Below are positions 25,317 through 34,758 of a stretch of DNA of 64,000 nucleotides, one piece after another. Under the pieces are notes generated by a model, which was given only the letters and a program-made list of their open reading frames with translations, was not told the origin of the DNA and did no database searches. Numbering within the stretch: the stretch's first letter is position 1; each line of letters opens with the position of its first letter. Source of the DNA: Actinomadura physcomitrii (GTDB lineage: Bacteria; Actinomycetota; Actinomycetes; Streptosporangiales; Streptosporangiaceae); the NCBI RefSeq assembly GCF_008923205.2, contig NZ_WBMS02000018.1, positions 129,430-193,429 on the forward strand. Reading direction: 5' to 3'. The position numbers were made by a program, and so were the translations under genes.

Positions 25317-26189
25317 TCATCCCATCCACTGCCCGCCGGCGACGTCGATGGTCTGGCCGCACATGTAGTCGGCGGCGGGAGAAGCCAGGAAGGCCACCAC
25401 GTTCGCGACCTCCTCCGGCAGCGCGGCGCGGCCGAGCTGGACCCGCTGGGTGATCGATTCGGCGATGGAGTCGCGTCCCGCGCGCTCGCCCTCGTTGCGC
25501 GGTTCGAGCAGGTAGCGCCGCATGTCGTCCTTGAGCATGATGCCCGGTGCGACCGCCAGCGTGTTGACGCCCCGCGAGGCGAACTCGTGCGCGAGATTGC
25601 GGGTGAAGCCGATCACGCCCGCCTTGCAGGCCGCGTAGACGGTCAGGCCGTGCTGCTGTACCCGGCCCGCCACCGCCCCGATGTTGATGATCTTCCCCGC
25701 GCCCTGCGGCAGCAGATGCTCCAGCGCGGCATGCGCGCCGTACATCATCATGGTCAGGCTGCCGAGCACCGTCCTGTCGATCTCTTCCTTGGTGTGCCGC
25801 TCGAACGCTCCGGCGGCGACCATCACCGGGTTGTTGACCATGATGTCCAGGCCGCCCAGCGCGTCCCGGCTGTCTCGCACCGCCCGATGAACCTGGTCCC
25901 AGTCGGACATGTCCGCCTTGACGGGGACCGCCTGAACGCCCCAGCGCTCCGTGACCTCCTTGGCGCGGCGCTCCACCTTCTCGAACGTCCGCCCCACCAG
26001 CGCGACGTCCGCACCGCAGCCGCCGAGCCGGTTCGCGATCGCCTGACCCAGGCCGTCCCCGCCGGCGCCGGTGACGACGGCCTTCTTGCCGCGTAGATCC
26101 AACAAATCGGCCACGCGTTTGTCCACGGTGTCATAAGGCAGCCGATCGAAGCCCAGTTTCTGCGCCCAATCCTGATCAGCTGTTTCCAT
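25317..26189 (-). CDS. SDR-family protein with altered active site (SDR 4)
   Basis: A 290-residue SDR with a 35-residue N-terminal extension before GKKAVVTGAGGDGLGQ. The usual NNAG is NNPVM. At the catalytic Ser position the sequence reads NIGAVAGRV, so Ala appears in place of Ser, while YAACK keeps Tyr and Lys. It is the first gene of the eight-gene minus-strand operon divergent from LysR. Loss of Ser would weaken reductase chemistry; the protein may use another residue, catalyse an isomerase or hydratase-like step, or bind only. C-terminal CGQTIDVAGGQWMG is standard. Confidence 0.88.
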   Translation of the reverse strand: METADQDWAQKLGFDRLPYDTVDKRVADLLDLRGKKAVVTGAGGDGLGQAIANRLGGCGADVALVGRTFEKVERRAKEVTERWGVQAVPVKADMSDWDQVHRAVRDSRDALGGLDIMVNNPVMVAAGAFERHTKEEIDRTVLGSLTMMMYGAHAALEHLLPQGAGKIINIGAVAGRVQQHGLTVYAACKAGVIGFTRNLAHEFASRGVNTLAVAPGIMLKDDMRRYLLEPRNEGERAGRDSIAESITQRVQLGRAALPEEVANVVAFLASPAADYMCGQTIDVAGGQWMG

Positions 26190-26321
26190 TCAGAATTCCT
26201 CTCGCCGCCGGCGCCGGGCCGCGCACCCCGGGTCGGCCAGGCACCGTATTAAGGACCCGATCACTGCGGTAAGGCTAGGCCGCCGACTTCTCGAAAGCCA
26301 ATATCGATTTCGTCGGCCAGT

Positions 26322-26338
26322 CATGCCGAGTCGGCATG
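26322..26338. promoter_or_regulatory. LysR-type T-N11-A palindrome
   Basis: Perfect 8-bp arms CATGCCGA and TCGGCATG around one G include T(26324)-N11-A(26336). It ends 20 bp before the LysR start and 133 bp before the SDR 4 start. This placement fits a LysR recognition site that autoregulates and activates the divergent operon. Confidence 0.7.
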
Positions 26339-26358
26339 TCAGGTGTTACGGTGCGGCG

Positions 26359-27312
26359 ATGGAGCTGCACCGCCTGAAGTACTTCTTGCGCATCGCGGAG
26401 GAGGGCTCGATCACCCGGGCCGCGGCCGTGCTCAAGGTGGCCCAGCCGGCGCTGAGCCGCCAGATCCGGCTGCTGGAGGAGGAACTGGGGGTCGTGCTCT
26501 TCCGCCGGACCCGGCGCGGCGTGGACCTCACCGAGGACGGCGAGCGGCTGCGCGCCTCGATCGCCGGGCCGCTGCGCCAGCTCGACCTTGCCGTCCAGTA
26601 CGCGGGCTCGCCCCTGGCCCGCATTGAACGGGGACTGCACCTGGGCATGCCGCCGACCGTCGCCGCCGTCCTGTCCGCGCCGCTGCTGGCCGGCCTGGGA
26701 AGCGCGTTCCCGAAGGTCGACTTCCAAGTGACGGTCGCGGGCACCGACGCCCTCGTCGACGCCATGCTCCGCGGCGCCATCGACACGGCGGTCATCAACC
26801 AGGTCTCCGACGAGCGCCTGTTCGTACGCGACCTGCTGGTCGAGGAACTCGTGCTCGTCGGCGGCCCGCAGTCCGGCCTGGAGCCGGGCCGGCCAGTCGG
26901 CTTCGCCGAACTGGCCGGCCTGCCGCTGGTACTGCCCGCGTCCTCCACCGGCATCGCCGGCACGGTCGAGAATGCCGCACTGCGGCTCAAGCTCTGTATC
27001 CGGCCCCGGATCGCCACCGACTCGCTGCAGGTCACCTTGGACCTCGTTGAGCGAGGGGCCGCCTGCACGGTGCTGCCGGTCTCCGCCTGCAGCCGAGAGA
27101 TCGCTCTCGAACGGGTCCGCTACGCCCCTCTTGTCGAGCCCGCCCTGCTCCAGCACCTCGCCGTGGCCGCCTCGGCCCGCCTGGACCTTCCCCGAGCCTT
27201 CGCCTTCAAGGTCGGCGACGTACTCCGCGAGGAGACCGCACAGCTGATCAGGTCCGGCGTCTGGCCGGCCCGATCTCTGGCACCGCACCCGTGGAACCCG
27301 AACCGGGCCTGA
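26359..27312 (+). CDS. LysR-family transcriptional regulator
   Basis: A 317-residue LysR protein. The N-terminal winged helix-turn-helix is MELHRLKYFLRIAEEGSITR, then VAQPALSRQIRLLEEELG as the recognition helix. A periplasmic-binding-like effector domain follows, ending in a hydrophobic C-terminus. The ATG at 26359 was chosen because MELHRLKYF is the classical start; no strong ribosome site is visible, which fits a leaderless or weakly translated regulator. It is divergent from the sulfotransferase operon and most likely its activator in response to a pathway metabolite. Confidence 0.93.
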   Translation: MELHRLKYFLRIAEEGSITRAAAVLKVAQPALSRQIRLLEEELGVVLFRRTRRGVDLTEDGERLRASIAGPLRQLDLAVQYAGSPLARIERGLHLGMPPTVAAVLSAPLLAGLGSAFPKVDFQVTVAGTDALVDAMLRGAIDTAVINQVSDERLFVRDLLVEELVLVGGPQSGLEPGRPVGFAELAGLPLVLPASSTGIAGTVENAALRLKLCIRPRIATDSLQVTLDLVERGAACTVLPVSACSREIALERVRYAPLVEPALLQHLAVAASARLDLPRAFAFKVGDVLREETAQLIRSGVWPARSLAPHPWNPNRA

Positions 27313-27664
27313 CCTCCTTGCCGATCTCCGTTGTCGAGAGTAGCATTCTCAGATACGAGATCATTATTTCCATCGCGTCCGCCTGACGGACCCGACGTCA
27401 CGGGCCGGACGTACCATGCCCGTTCGGTATAGCTGCCCGCGAAGGCCGCAGCCCCCGGCAGCCGGAAGCTCCCGAGCCGGCCCGAACGAGCGAACCGGCC
27501 CCTGCCACGCTCGAGCGCCAGCGCTGGCCGTCCGAAGCCTCATCGGTCCCCCGACCGGAGTACTCGCCATAAGCACTATCACTACGGTACGAACCGCCGA
27601 ATAGCCCCCTTGGTCCCAATCGGCCGTTCGCGCCACAGCGGGACGCTCCACTCGCCGAATACGA
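27313..27664. other. 352-bp space without recognisable gene
   Basis: Between the LysR stop and the SNF2 helicase stop. Short open frames on both strands have no homology-like features and read as high-GC noise. I see no clear terminator or repeat. It marks the border between the catabolic operon and the defence island. Confidence 0.5.
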
Positions 27665-30328
27665 TCAGACGGCTTCCTCACCCGCAGGCGGGTTCGCGGA
27701 GTCTCGGGAGAACAGGCGCTCCCGCTCGGCGGCGATCACCTCACGGGTGAGTTCGGCCTCGGAGACGTCGAACGCCTCGGGCGCGCTGTCCGCGGTCTCG
27801 CTGACGCGGGCGAAGTCCTCGAACAACTCTCGCTTGCGGGCCAGGATCTCCGTGACCCGCAGGTCGACACCCTCCTCGGAGAGGAGCCGGTGAACCTGTA
27901 CGGATTCGAGCTGTCCCATGCGATGGGCGCGTGCGATGGCCTGCCATTCGGTGGTCGGCTTGAGCTGGGGCTCGCAGATGACGACCACCGAGGCCGCCTG
28001 GATGTTCAGGCCGACGCCGCCGGCCACGATCTGGGCGACCAGCACGGCACCGTCCCCGGCCGCGGAGAACTGGTCGACGATGGCCTGCCTCGCCGCGGCG
28101 GGCACCGAACCGGTAAGGGGCCCGAACACGTTGCGGGGCAGAGCCCGGACCACGTGATCGAGCACCTCACGGAAGTGCGAGAAAACGATCACTCGGCGCC
28201 CGTTGTCCTCGGCCTCCTCGACGATCTCGACGAGTCGCCGCACCTTCTCGGAATTCGCGCCCTGCAGCATCGCGGCCTGTCTCATCGCCATGAACTTTCC
28301 GTCTGCCACGGCGCGCCGGTAAGCAAGGAAGTCTTCGCGAGACAGCGGAAGCCACTCCTCGACCTCGACGAGTTCCGGCAGCTCCGTCAGCACGTCCTCC
28401 TGGTTGCGCCGCAGATACGCCGGCGCCACCTGTCTCCGGAAGCGCCCAGGTGCGAACTCGTCGGCGTCCACGATCAGGTCCGGCCGCAGATAGCCCACGA
28501 GGTTGCGGAACTCATCGATGCGGTTCTCCAGCGGGGTGCCGGTGAGCAGGATCGCCCGGTCCGCGGCGTCCAGGACCCGCCTCGTCCGGCGGGTCCGGAG
28601 CGCGGTCGGATTCTTGATGTAGTGGGCCTCGTCCACGACGGCGCAGCCCAGATCCTGCACCGCGCGTATCTGATCCTCGAACCAGCCCAGTGTCTCGAAA
28701 GTGGTGACGGCGATTCCGCCGCTGCGGACCCAGTTGCGTGCCGCGGCCTCGCGTCCCGGACCGTGCACGCGGTGAGGACGAAGGGAGGACTTGGAGGAGA
28801 TCTCGCGGACCCAGTTGGTCACCACGGCCGCCGGGCAGACCACCACCGAGTGGTGGTCACCATTGGCGCGCAGATGAGCGAGGACGGCCAGGGCCTCGAC
28901 GGTCTTCCCCAACCCCATCTCGTCGCCGATGATCACTTTGCGCTGCACGAGTGCGAAGCGCGCGCCGAAGCTCTGGTAGCCGCGCAGCGATGCCGACAGG
29001 TACTCGGTGTCGAGTTGGAGCCGCCGGACCGCTTCGACGATGTCGTCGGGGAGGTCGCCGTGGGCCTTCTGCTCGTCTTCGGTCAGGAAGCCCAGCTCGG
29101 AGAGCATGGCGAAGTAGTCGGCGGGCCGGCTGAGGAAGTCGTCCCAGGGGTCGCCGGAGGCGGCCGGCCCGCTCGCGCCGTCGATGGTCCGGGCACGGCG
29201 GCGGACCGCTTCGACCGCCTCCTTGAACTCCGAGACGCGCGCGCCCACAGCGAACACAACGAGGTGGCTCACGTCCCGCTTCAGGGCGTGCGCGAGCGGC
29301 GCCAGCGCTTGGGCGAGCGCCAAGTCGGTCGTGGCGCCTTTCGTCTTGCGCATCGCGTCCCATGCCCCGAGGCATCGGAGCAGTTCGGTGGTTTCCGCGG
29401 TGCGTTTTTTGATATCGATGCGGACCGGCATCTCGTCGTAGGTCATCTGCCACAGGGTCTGGGCGGCGCCACGCATCCGAGTGGCCGTCGTCGCGCCGAT
29501 TCCCGGCAGGTGTTCGAGCCTGGCCCCATGGTCGAGAACGGCCTGGACGGTGGCGATGCCCGCATCGGCCAGGGGCCCGATACGGATCCGGTCGCGAGTG
29601 GCGTCCTTGAGCCGCTCCACCGGCATTTCGACGAGCATTCGCCGGACCTCGCAGTTCCGCACGGCCTGACCGGCGGACACCGCGGCGGCACGGTAACGGA
29701 CCTCGTCCTGGAGCGCCTTCTCGATCGTCCTGATCGAGGCCGGGAGGTCGGCGACGACCGCGCTGGGGATGACCTCCGCCGCCCGTCCCAGATCGGCGAC
29801 CCGCGTCCTGAAGCCGACCCAGTCGCTGAGGACATCGGCGACACCGACCTCGAACCTCCTGTCGTCGTGGCTGTTCAGGCGGTGCAGAAGCAGCGGTACT
29901 CCGGACGACACTCCCCACTCGCGAAAATCGGCGACGAACCGCGCGGCGGCATGGCCGGCGTCGCGCTTTGCGCGGCCGACGAGGAATCGCCGAGCACCGA
30001 TCGCCGACCTGGCGTCGTGCAGCGACCCGGCGACCTGCGTGGTCAGATGCCTCAGCGTGCGGTCCTCGGCGGGCGCGAGGGAGGGCAGGCGCGCATGCCT
30101 CGCGACCTGCCCCAGGAGTCGGCCGTCTCCGGGACTCAACGGCAGCGCGCCCCAGTCGACCGTGCCGTCCCGCCGCAGAGCGACGACGGCACGGCGCAGT
30201 GAATCGACGGCCTCGTCGGCCGCCCTCGCGACCTCGTCACGGTGCGCCAGCGCAGACTGGGCCTGATGCACCCAGCCGGTGACCTCGTCGGTGATGCTGC
30301 GCAGCTGCTGTCGTTCGTGTCGTTCCAT
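27665..30328 (-). CDS. SNF2-family helicase with helix-hairpin-helix
   Basis: An 887-residue protein. A long helical N-terminal part contains a helix-hairpin-helix (HLPGIGATTATRMRG, ~residue 280). The SNF2 core follows: VIIGDEMGLGKTVEAL (Walker A, ~465), VVDEAHYIKN (~565), ILLTGTPLENR, VIVFSHFREVLDHV and QAIARAHRMGQLESVQVHRLL (motif VI, ~800). It would translocate on double-stranded DNA using ATP. The ATG at 30328 was chosen; an upstream in-frame TTG at 30358 is possible. It is divergent from a second SNF2 gene across ~120 bp and near mcrBC, so a defence role is likely. It is not RapA- or DrmA-like in its N-terminus. Confidence 0.88.
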   Translation of the reverse strand: MERHERQQLRSITDEVTGWVHQAQSALAHRDEVARAADEAVDSLRRAVVALRRDGTVDWGALPLSPGDGRLLGQVARHARLPSLAPAEDRTLRHLTTQVAGSLHDARSAIGARRFLVGRAKRDAGHAAARFVADFREWGVSSGVPLLLHRLNSHDDRRFEVGVADVLSDWVGFRTRVADLGRAAEVIPSAVVADLPASIRTIEKALQDEVRYRAAAVSAGQAVRNCEVRRMLVEMPVERLKDATRDRIRIGPLADAGIATVQAVLDHGARLEHLPGIGATTATRMRGAAQTLWQMTYDEMPVRIDIKKRTAETTELLRCLGAWDAMRKTKGATTDLALAQALAPLAHALKRDVSHLVVFAVGARVSEFKEAVEAVRRRARTIDGASGPAASGDPWDDFLSRPADYFAMLSELGFLTEDEQKAHGDLPDDIVEAVRRLQLDTEYLSASLRGYQSFGARFALVQRKVIIGDEMGLGKTVEALAVLAHLRANGDHHSVVVCPAAVVTNWVREISSKSSLRPHRVHGPGREAAARNWVRSGGIAVTTFETLGWFEDQIRAVQDLGCAVVDEAHYIKNPTALRTRRTRRVLDAADRAILLTGTPLENRIDEFRNLVGYLRPDLIVDADEFAPGRFRRQVAPAYLRRNQEDVLTELPELVEVEEWLPLSREDFLAYRRAVADGKFMAMRQAAMLQGANSEKVRRLVEIVEEAEDNGRRVIVFSHFREVLDHVVRALPRNVFGPLTGSVPAAARQAIVDQFSAAGDGAVLVAQIVAGGVGLNIQAASVVVICEPQLKPTTEWQAIARAHRMGQLESVQVHRLLSEEGVDLRVTEILARKRELFEDFARVSETADSAPEAFDVSEAELTREVIAAERERLFSRDSANPPAGEEAV

Positions 30329-30448
30329 GGGCCTGACGGTCGGTCGATGTTGCTGCAAAGATTAGCCTCGAGCACCGACACTGGCGTCGGGAACCGACAT
30401 GTCGGTTTCCTGGCAAGGGAGGGGTCGCTGCGGATCAGGAGGTCGTCA

Positions 30449-33433
30449 GTGCTGCTCGAGGGACTCAAGCCGGGCCTGCGTATCGAGGGACTCATCCCCG
30501 CAGAGGTGCTCACCGTCATTGCCGTGCAGTGGCATGGCACCGACGCGCTCGAGTTGACCTACAAGACGACGGCGGGCTCTCTCGGGCAGCAGGTGGTCTT
30601 CCGCAAGGACGAGGGCAAGCTCCGCATCGCGCAGTCCGGCAGCCGCGCTTTCGACGCCCCGGCTTCGGAATTCAAACTGGCGGCAGAGGCTCAGCGCATC
30701 ACATTGGCGGGGCTCTTCGACCCGATGATCGCGGTCGCCACCAGCGACGTGCGGCCGCTGCCGCACCAGATCCAGGCGGTGTACGGCGAACTGCTGCCGC
30801 GCACACCGCTGCGGTTCCTTCTCGCCGACGACCCCGGCGCCGGAAAGACGATCATGGCCGGGCTCTACGTCAAGGAACTGATCTTGCGCGACGACGTGGC
30901 ACGATGCCTGATCGTCGCGCCGGGCGGGCTGGTCGAGCAGTGGCAGGACGAGCTGTTCTTCAAGTTCGGCCTCCGGTTCGACCTGCTGACCAACCAGCTC
31001 ATCGACGCCAACGCCAACTTCAACGTCTTCGAGACCCATCCGCTGCTGATCGCGCGGATGGACCAGCTCTCCCGCAACGAGCGCCTCCAGACCCAACTCC
31101 GGGAGACCGAGTGGGATCTGGTGATCGTGGACGAGGCGCACCGCATGGGCGCCCACTATTTCGGGGGCAAGCTGGAGAAGACCAAGCGGTTCCAGCTCGG
31201 CGAGTCGCTCGGTGAGGTCACCCGCCACCTGCTGCTGATGACCGCGACCCCGCACTCGGGCAAGGAGGAGGACTTCCAGCTCTTCCTCACCTTGCTGGAC
31301 CGGGACAGGTTCGAAGGCAGGAGCAAGGTCACCGCGGACACCAGCGGGATCATGCGTCGGATGATCAAGGAGGACCTGCTCACCCTAGAAGGAAGAAGGC
31401 TCTTCCCCGAGCGGATCGCCGAGACCGTCCCCTACGAGCTGACCAGGCTGGAATACGACCTTTACGAGCAGGTCACCGACTACGTCCGCGACGGCATGAA
31501 CCGAGCCGAGCGGATCGGCGGCAAACGGAGGAACACCGTCGGGTTCGCGCTCACGGTGCTCCAGCGACGCCTCGCTTCCAGTCCCGAGGCCATCTACAAG
31601 AGCCTCGTACGCAGAACGAGACGGCTGGAGCGCAAGAAGCAAGAGATCCTCAACGGCACCTACAGGGAAACCGAGCCGACGATCGATCTGGAAGGCTTGG
31701 ATGCCGACGACTTCAGTGCCACGGAGATCGAGCAGGTCGAAGACGAACTTCTCGACGCCGCCACCGTCGCGCAGACGGTCGATGAACTCAACGCCGAGCT
31801 ACTCGAACTCGCCGAGCTGACCAGGGTCGCCGGGCAGGTCCGCGATCTCGGCACCGATCGCAAATGGAGCGAACTGTCCGCGATCCTCCGGGACAACGCG
31901 CTGACCACGGACGCGAACGGCAGGCCCCGAAAACTCATCGTCTTCACCGAGCACCGCGACACCCTCGACTACTTGAGGGTGCGAATCAGTTCGCTGATCG
32001 GCCGCCCCGATGCCGTCAAGACCATCCACGGCGGCGTACGCCGGAGCGAGCGCCGCCAGATCACCGAAGACTTCACCAACAACCCCGACTGCCAGGTCCT
32101 CGTCGCCACCGACGCCGCCGGCGAAGGGCTGAACCTCCAGGCCGCCCACCTGATGGTCAATTACGACCTGCCCTGGAATCCCAACCGCATCGAGCAGCGT
32201 TTCGGGCGCATCCACCGCATCGGCCAGCAAGAGGTCTGCCGCCTGTGGAACCTCGTCGCCACCAACACCCGCGAAGGCGAGGTCTTCACCCGTCTCCTAC
32301 TCAAGATCGAGGAGCAGCGCAAGGCATACGGCGGCAAGGTCTTCGACGTCCTCGGCGAAGCCTTCACCGGCACCCCGCTCCGGACCCTCCTCATGGACGC
32401 CATCCAGTACGGCGAGCGCCCCGATGTAAAGGCCAGGATGCACAAGGTCATCGATCAATCGGTCGGCGACGGGCTGAAAGAGCTGCTCGAGGAGCGGGCC
32501 CTGGCATCCCAGCGCTTCTCCGAGGCCGACCTCGCCGCGCTGCACGCCGCCATGAACGACGCCCATGCCCGCGGTCTCCGGTCTCACGACATCGAAACCG
32601 TCTTCAAGACGGCGTTCACCCGGCTCGGAGGACGTATCGTCCAACGCGAACGGGGCCACTACGAGATCACCAACGTGCCCGCGCACATCCGGGCCGGAAC
32701 GCACGGCCCGATCGCCCCCCGCTATGGCCGGGTCACCTTCGATCTCGCCCACGTACCGTCCGACGATCCGAGGCACGCGGAACTACTCGCCCCCGGGCAC
32801 CCGCTCCACGACGCCGTCATGGACGAAACCCTCAGGCGGTTCGGCGGCGCCCTCAACGCCGGCACCGTCCTGGTCTCCCCGACACTGACACAACCGCACC
32901 TTCTCGTCGGCGTCATCGAGGAGGTGGCCGACGCCACCGGCGCGACCATCGCCCGCCGCTTCGGCTATGCCTATGTCGACAGCCTCGGCACCGTCACACC
33001 CGCTGAGCCGGCACCGCACCTCGCCCTTGCCGCGGCCCCCGATACCCCGGAAGTGACCGCGGCGAAGGCACTGCCATGGCTGGCGGACGCCGAGGACAGA
33101 GCCACGAGCTGGATCATCTCGCACCGGTTGCCCGACTACCTCGCCCAGGTCCGCTCGCGACGGTCGACGGAGCTCGCCAGGACCCGCGAACTCGTCACCG
33201 ACCGACTTGCAGGCGAACGGGACCGGCTCATGTTCGATGCCAGAGTCGCGAGTAAGAAGGAACTCCTCGGCGAAAAGCCCAAGGAATCGTCCGAAAGCCT
33301 TCGCCGCAAGGCTGTCGAACTCGACCACCGGCTCCGTGCACGCCTGGACTTGATCGACCAGCAGGCACTGATGTCCGCCAAGCCACCGCTGATCTCGACC
33401 GCGGCACTCGTCCTGCCCGCGGCACGAGGGTAA
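30449..33433 (+). CDS. SNF2/DEAD-like helicase, DrmD-type group
   Basis: A 994-residue helicase starting with GTG, set by CAGGAGG 6 bp upstream; upstream in-frame ATGs lack homology and would overlap the divergent gene. Motifs: FLLADDPGAGKTIMAGLY (Walker A, ~124-141), VIVDEAH (225-231), LLMTATPHSGKEEDF, LIVFTEHRDTLDYL, then AGEGLNLQAAHLMVNYDLPW and EQRFGRIHRIGQ (~555-590). A long C-terminal half with a coiled-coil-like end (RRKAVELDHRLRARLDLI) follows. The N-terminus LKPGLRIEGLIPAEVLTV and the overall plan match the large SNF2 helicases found with DUF1156 methylases and as DISARM DrmD. No methylase is adjacent here. It is convergent with mcrC. Confidence 0.88.
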   Translation: MLLEGLKPGLRIEGLIPAEVLTVIAVQWHGTDALELTYKTTAGSLGQQVVFRKDEGKLRIAQSGSRAFDAPASEFKLAAEAQRITLAGLFDPMIAVATSDVRPLPHQIQAVYGELLPRTPLRFLLADDPGAGKTIMAGLYVKELILRDDVARCLIVAPGGLVEQWQDELFFKFGLRFDLLTNQLIDANANFNVFETHPLLIARMDQLSRNERLQTQLRETEWDLVIVDEAHRMGAHYFGGKLEKTKRFQLGESLGEVTRHLLLMTATPHSGKEEDFQLFLTLLDRDRFEGRSKVTADTSGIMRRMIKEDLLTLEGRRLFPERIAETVPYELTRLEYDLYEQVTDYVRDGMNRAERIGGKRRNTVGFALTVLQRRLASSPEAIYKSLVRRTRRLERKKQEILNGTYRETEPTIDLEGLDADDFSATEIEQVEDELLDAATVAQTVDELNAELLELAELTRVAGQVRDLGTDRKWSELSAILRDNALTTDANGRPRKLIVFTEHRDTLDYLRVRISSLIGRPDAVKTIHGGVRRSERRQITEDFTNNPDCQVLVATDAAGEGLNLQAAHLMVNYDLPWNPNRIEQRFGRIHRIGQQEVCRLWNLVATNTREGEVFTRLLLKIEEQRKAYGGKVFDVLGEAFTGTPLRTLLMDAIQYGERPDVKARMHKVIDQSVGDGLKELLEERALASQRFSEADLAALHAAMNDAHARGLRSHDIETVFKTAFTRLGGRIVQRERGHYEITNVPAHIRAGTHGPIAPRYGRVTFDLAHVPSDDPRHAELLAPGHPLHDAVMDETLRRFGGALNAGTVLVSPTLTQPHLLVGVIEEVADATGATIARRFGYAYVDSLGTVTPAEPAPHLALAAAPDTPEVTAAKALPWLADAEDRATSWIISHRLPDYLAQVRSRRSTELARTRELVTDRLAGERDRLMFDARVASKKELLGEKPKESSESLRRKAVELDHRLRARLDLIDQQALMSAKPPLISTAALVLPAARG

Positions 33434-33462
33434 TGAATAGGCCTCCAAGGCATCAGCGGGAA

Positions 33463-34758
33463 TCAGCAGTTTCCGAACTCCGCTCCGTTCAGAATCATTT
33501 GACGTAGTTCGGCGAGCAGTACTGGAGACTCACCGGCAGCGATGGAGTTGATGCAGGACGGTATGTTGACCGCGATGGCGGTGATATGTGCGGTCGGCCC
33601 GTCCTGGCGGTGGAGCGTGATGGTTTCGTGGGGGCGGTCACGGTCACTGGCATACAGGATGTAGGCAGTCGGCGGGACAGCATCGACCGACCTGCTGAGC
33701 ACATGGGCGTAAACGAAGTTCTGGAACAGATCCGCGGTCCCGATTCGCTTGTCGGCGTAGAGCTTGTACTTGGCGTCAATGGAGCAGCGCCACGCAGTGG
33801 CTCCCTGGCCGCGGATGAGCTGGATGTCGGGGGTGATCGTGGTGTAGCGATGGCCGCTGCTCGTGCGGATGGCTCTGAGCAAGGATTCTTGGGGTCGCAC
33901 GCGGACGTCGGTGCCCGCGAGGGCGTCGTAGAGCAGGCGGGTGACGAAATCCTCGAACAGGACATTCATGTTGATCATGAAGGCCGGGGCGGCGGTACCG
34001 GAGCCGGTGTAGAGATCCGAGAACGCGGTCCCTCCCACCAGCATCCGAGCCCAGCGGTGTGCGTGGCGGTAGTGCTCGTTGGCGCGGTGGTAAGTGAGGC
34101 GCTCGGTGGCCGCTCGGGCGTCGAAGCCGGCGGTGGTGCACTGGGTTGCGAAGTCAGTGGCGAGGCGGTGGGCTTCGTCCCGGATGTGGTGTGCTTGGGC
34201 GGTGCGAGCGGCGAGTTGGAGTGCGGCGGCGCACAGCCGGTTGTCATCGATGTCGCCGCTGCGTTCGTCGTAGCGGCACTCCAGCCGGTCCAGGAGTCCG
34301 AAGCGGCGTGTGACCTGCCGATCCACCATTAGGCGCCCGCGGACGACCGGGAGAGCCTCCTCGTGTCGCACGTAGTCGAGGCGCAGGCCATGGCGGAGGA
34401 GCCTGCCGCATTCCCTGTTCAGGAGCAGGCAGACCAGGTCACGCAGGTTCAGGCCGGTCCCGAGTTCTTGGAGGCGTCCGATGTCGTGCAGGGAATCGAT
34501 CCCGGCGACGTAGTCGAGCATCTGCAGGACGCCGAGTTCCGAACCGACGAGCTTGGGCACGACACGGATGGAGGCGCAGTCGAGGTTGACGACGCCGATA
34601 TGAGGCCCTGCCTCAATGGAGAGGGTGCCGTCACGGAGCCAGTGCAGTTTGATCCGCTTGGCCAGGATCTCCGAGTCGGCCGCCTCGAGGTCCGCGGCGC
34701 TCGGATTCAGGCCAGGGATCCGCCGCTTGGCGTACTCGTCGACGTCGACGGATGTCAC
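33463..34758 (-). CDS. mcrC: McrC-type restriction subunit (PD-(D/E)xK nuclease)
   Basis: A 431-residue McrC-family protein. The N-terminal domain matches the McrB-interacting region (VVPKLVGSELGVLQMLDYVAG). The nuclease core is TTITPDIQLI (Asp near 308) followed by SIDAKYKLY (Asp/Lys near 324-326), giving the PD-D-x-K set. In McrBC systems it cuts modified DNA when driven by the McrB GTPase. It starts with a GTG that overlaps the mcrB stop by 4 bp (GTGA), so the two proteins are translationally coupled. It is convergent with the SNF2 gene at 30449. Confidence 0.9.
   Translation of the reverse strand: MTSVDVDEYAKRRIPGLNPSAADLEAADSEILAKRIKLHWLRDGTLSIEAGPHIGVVNLDCASIRVVPKLVGSELGVLQMLDYVAGIDSLHDIGRLQELGTGLNLRDLVCLLLNRECGRLLRHGLRLDYVRHEEALPVVRGRLMVDRQVTRRFGLLDRLECRYDERSGDIDDNRLCAAALQLAARTAQAHHIRDEAHRLATDFATQCTTAGFDARAATERLTYHRANEHYRHAHRWARMLVGGTAFSDLYTGSGTAAPAFMINMNVLFEDFVTRLLYDALAGTDVRVRPQESLLRAIRTSSGHRYTTITPDIQLIRGQGATAWRCSIDAKYKLYADKRIGTADLFQNFVYAHVLSRSVDAVPPTAYILYASDRDRPHETITLHRQDGPTAHITAIAVNIPSCINSIAAGESPVLLAELRQMILNGAEFGNC

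Noticed and set aside
27416..27604. 62-codon plus-strand open frame in the space after LysR
   Set aside because: No ribosome site, no homology-like features and random-looking composition.
27890..30202. 770-codon plus-strand open frame opposite the HhH-SNF2 gene
   Set aside because: The minus strand has all SNF2 motifs; the plus-strand reading has none.
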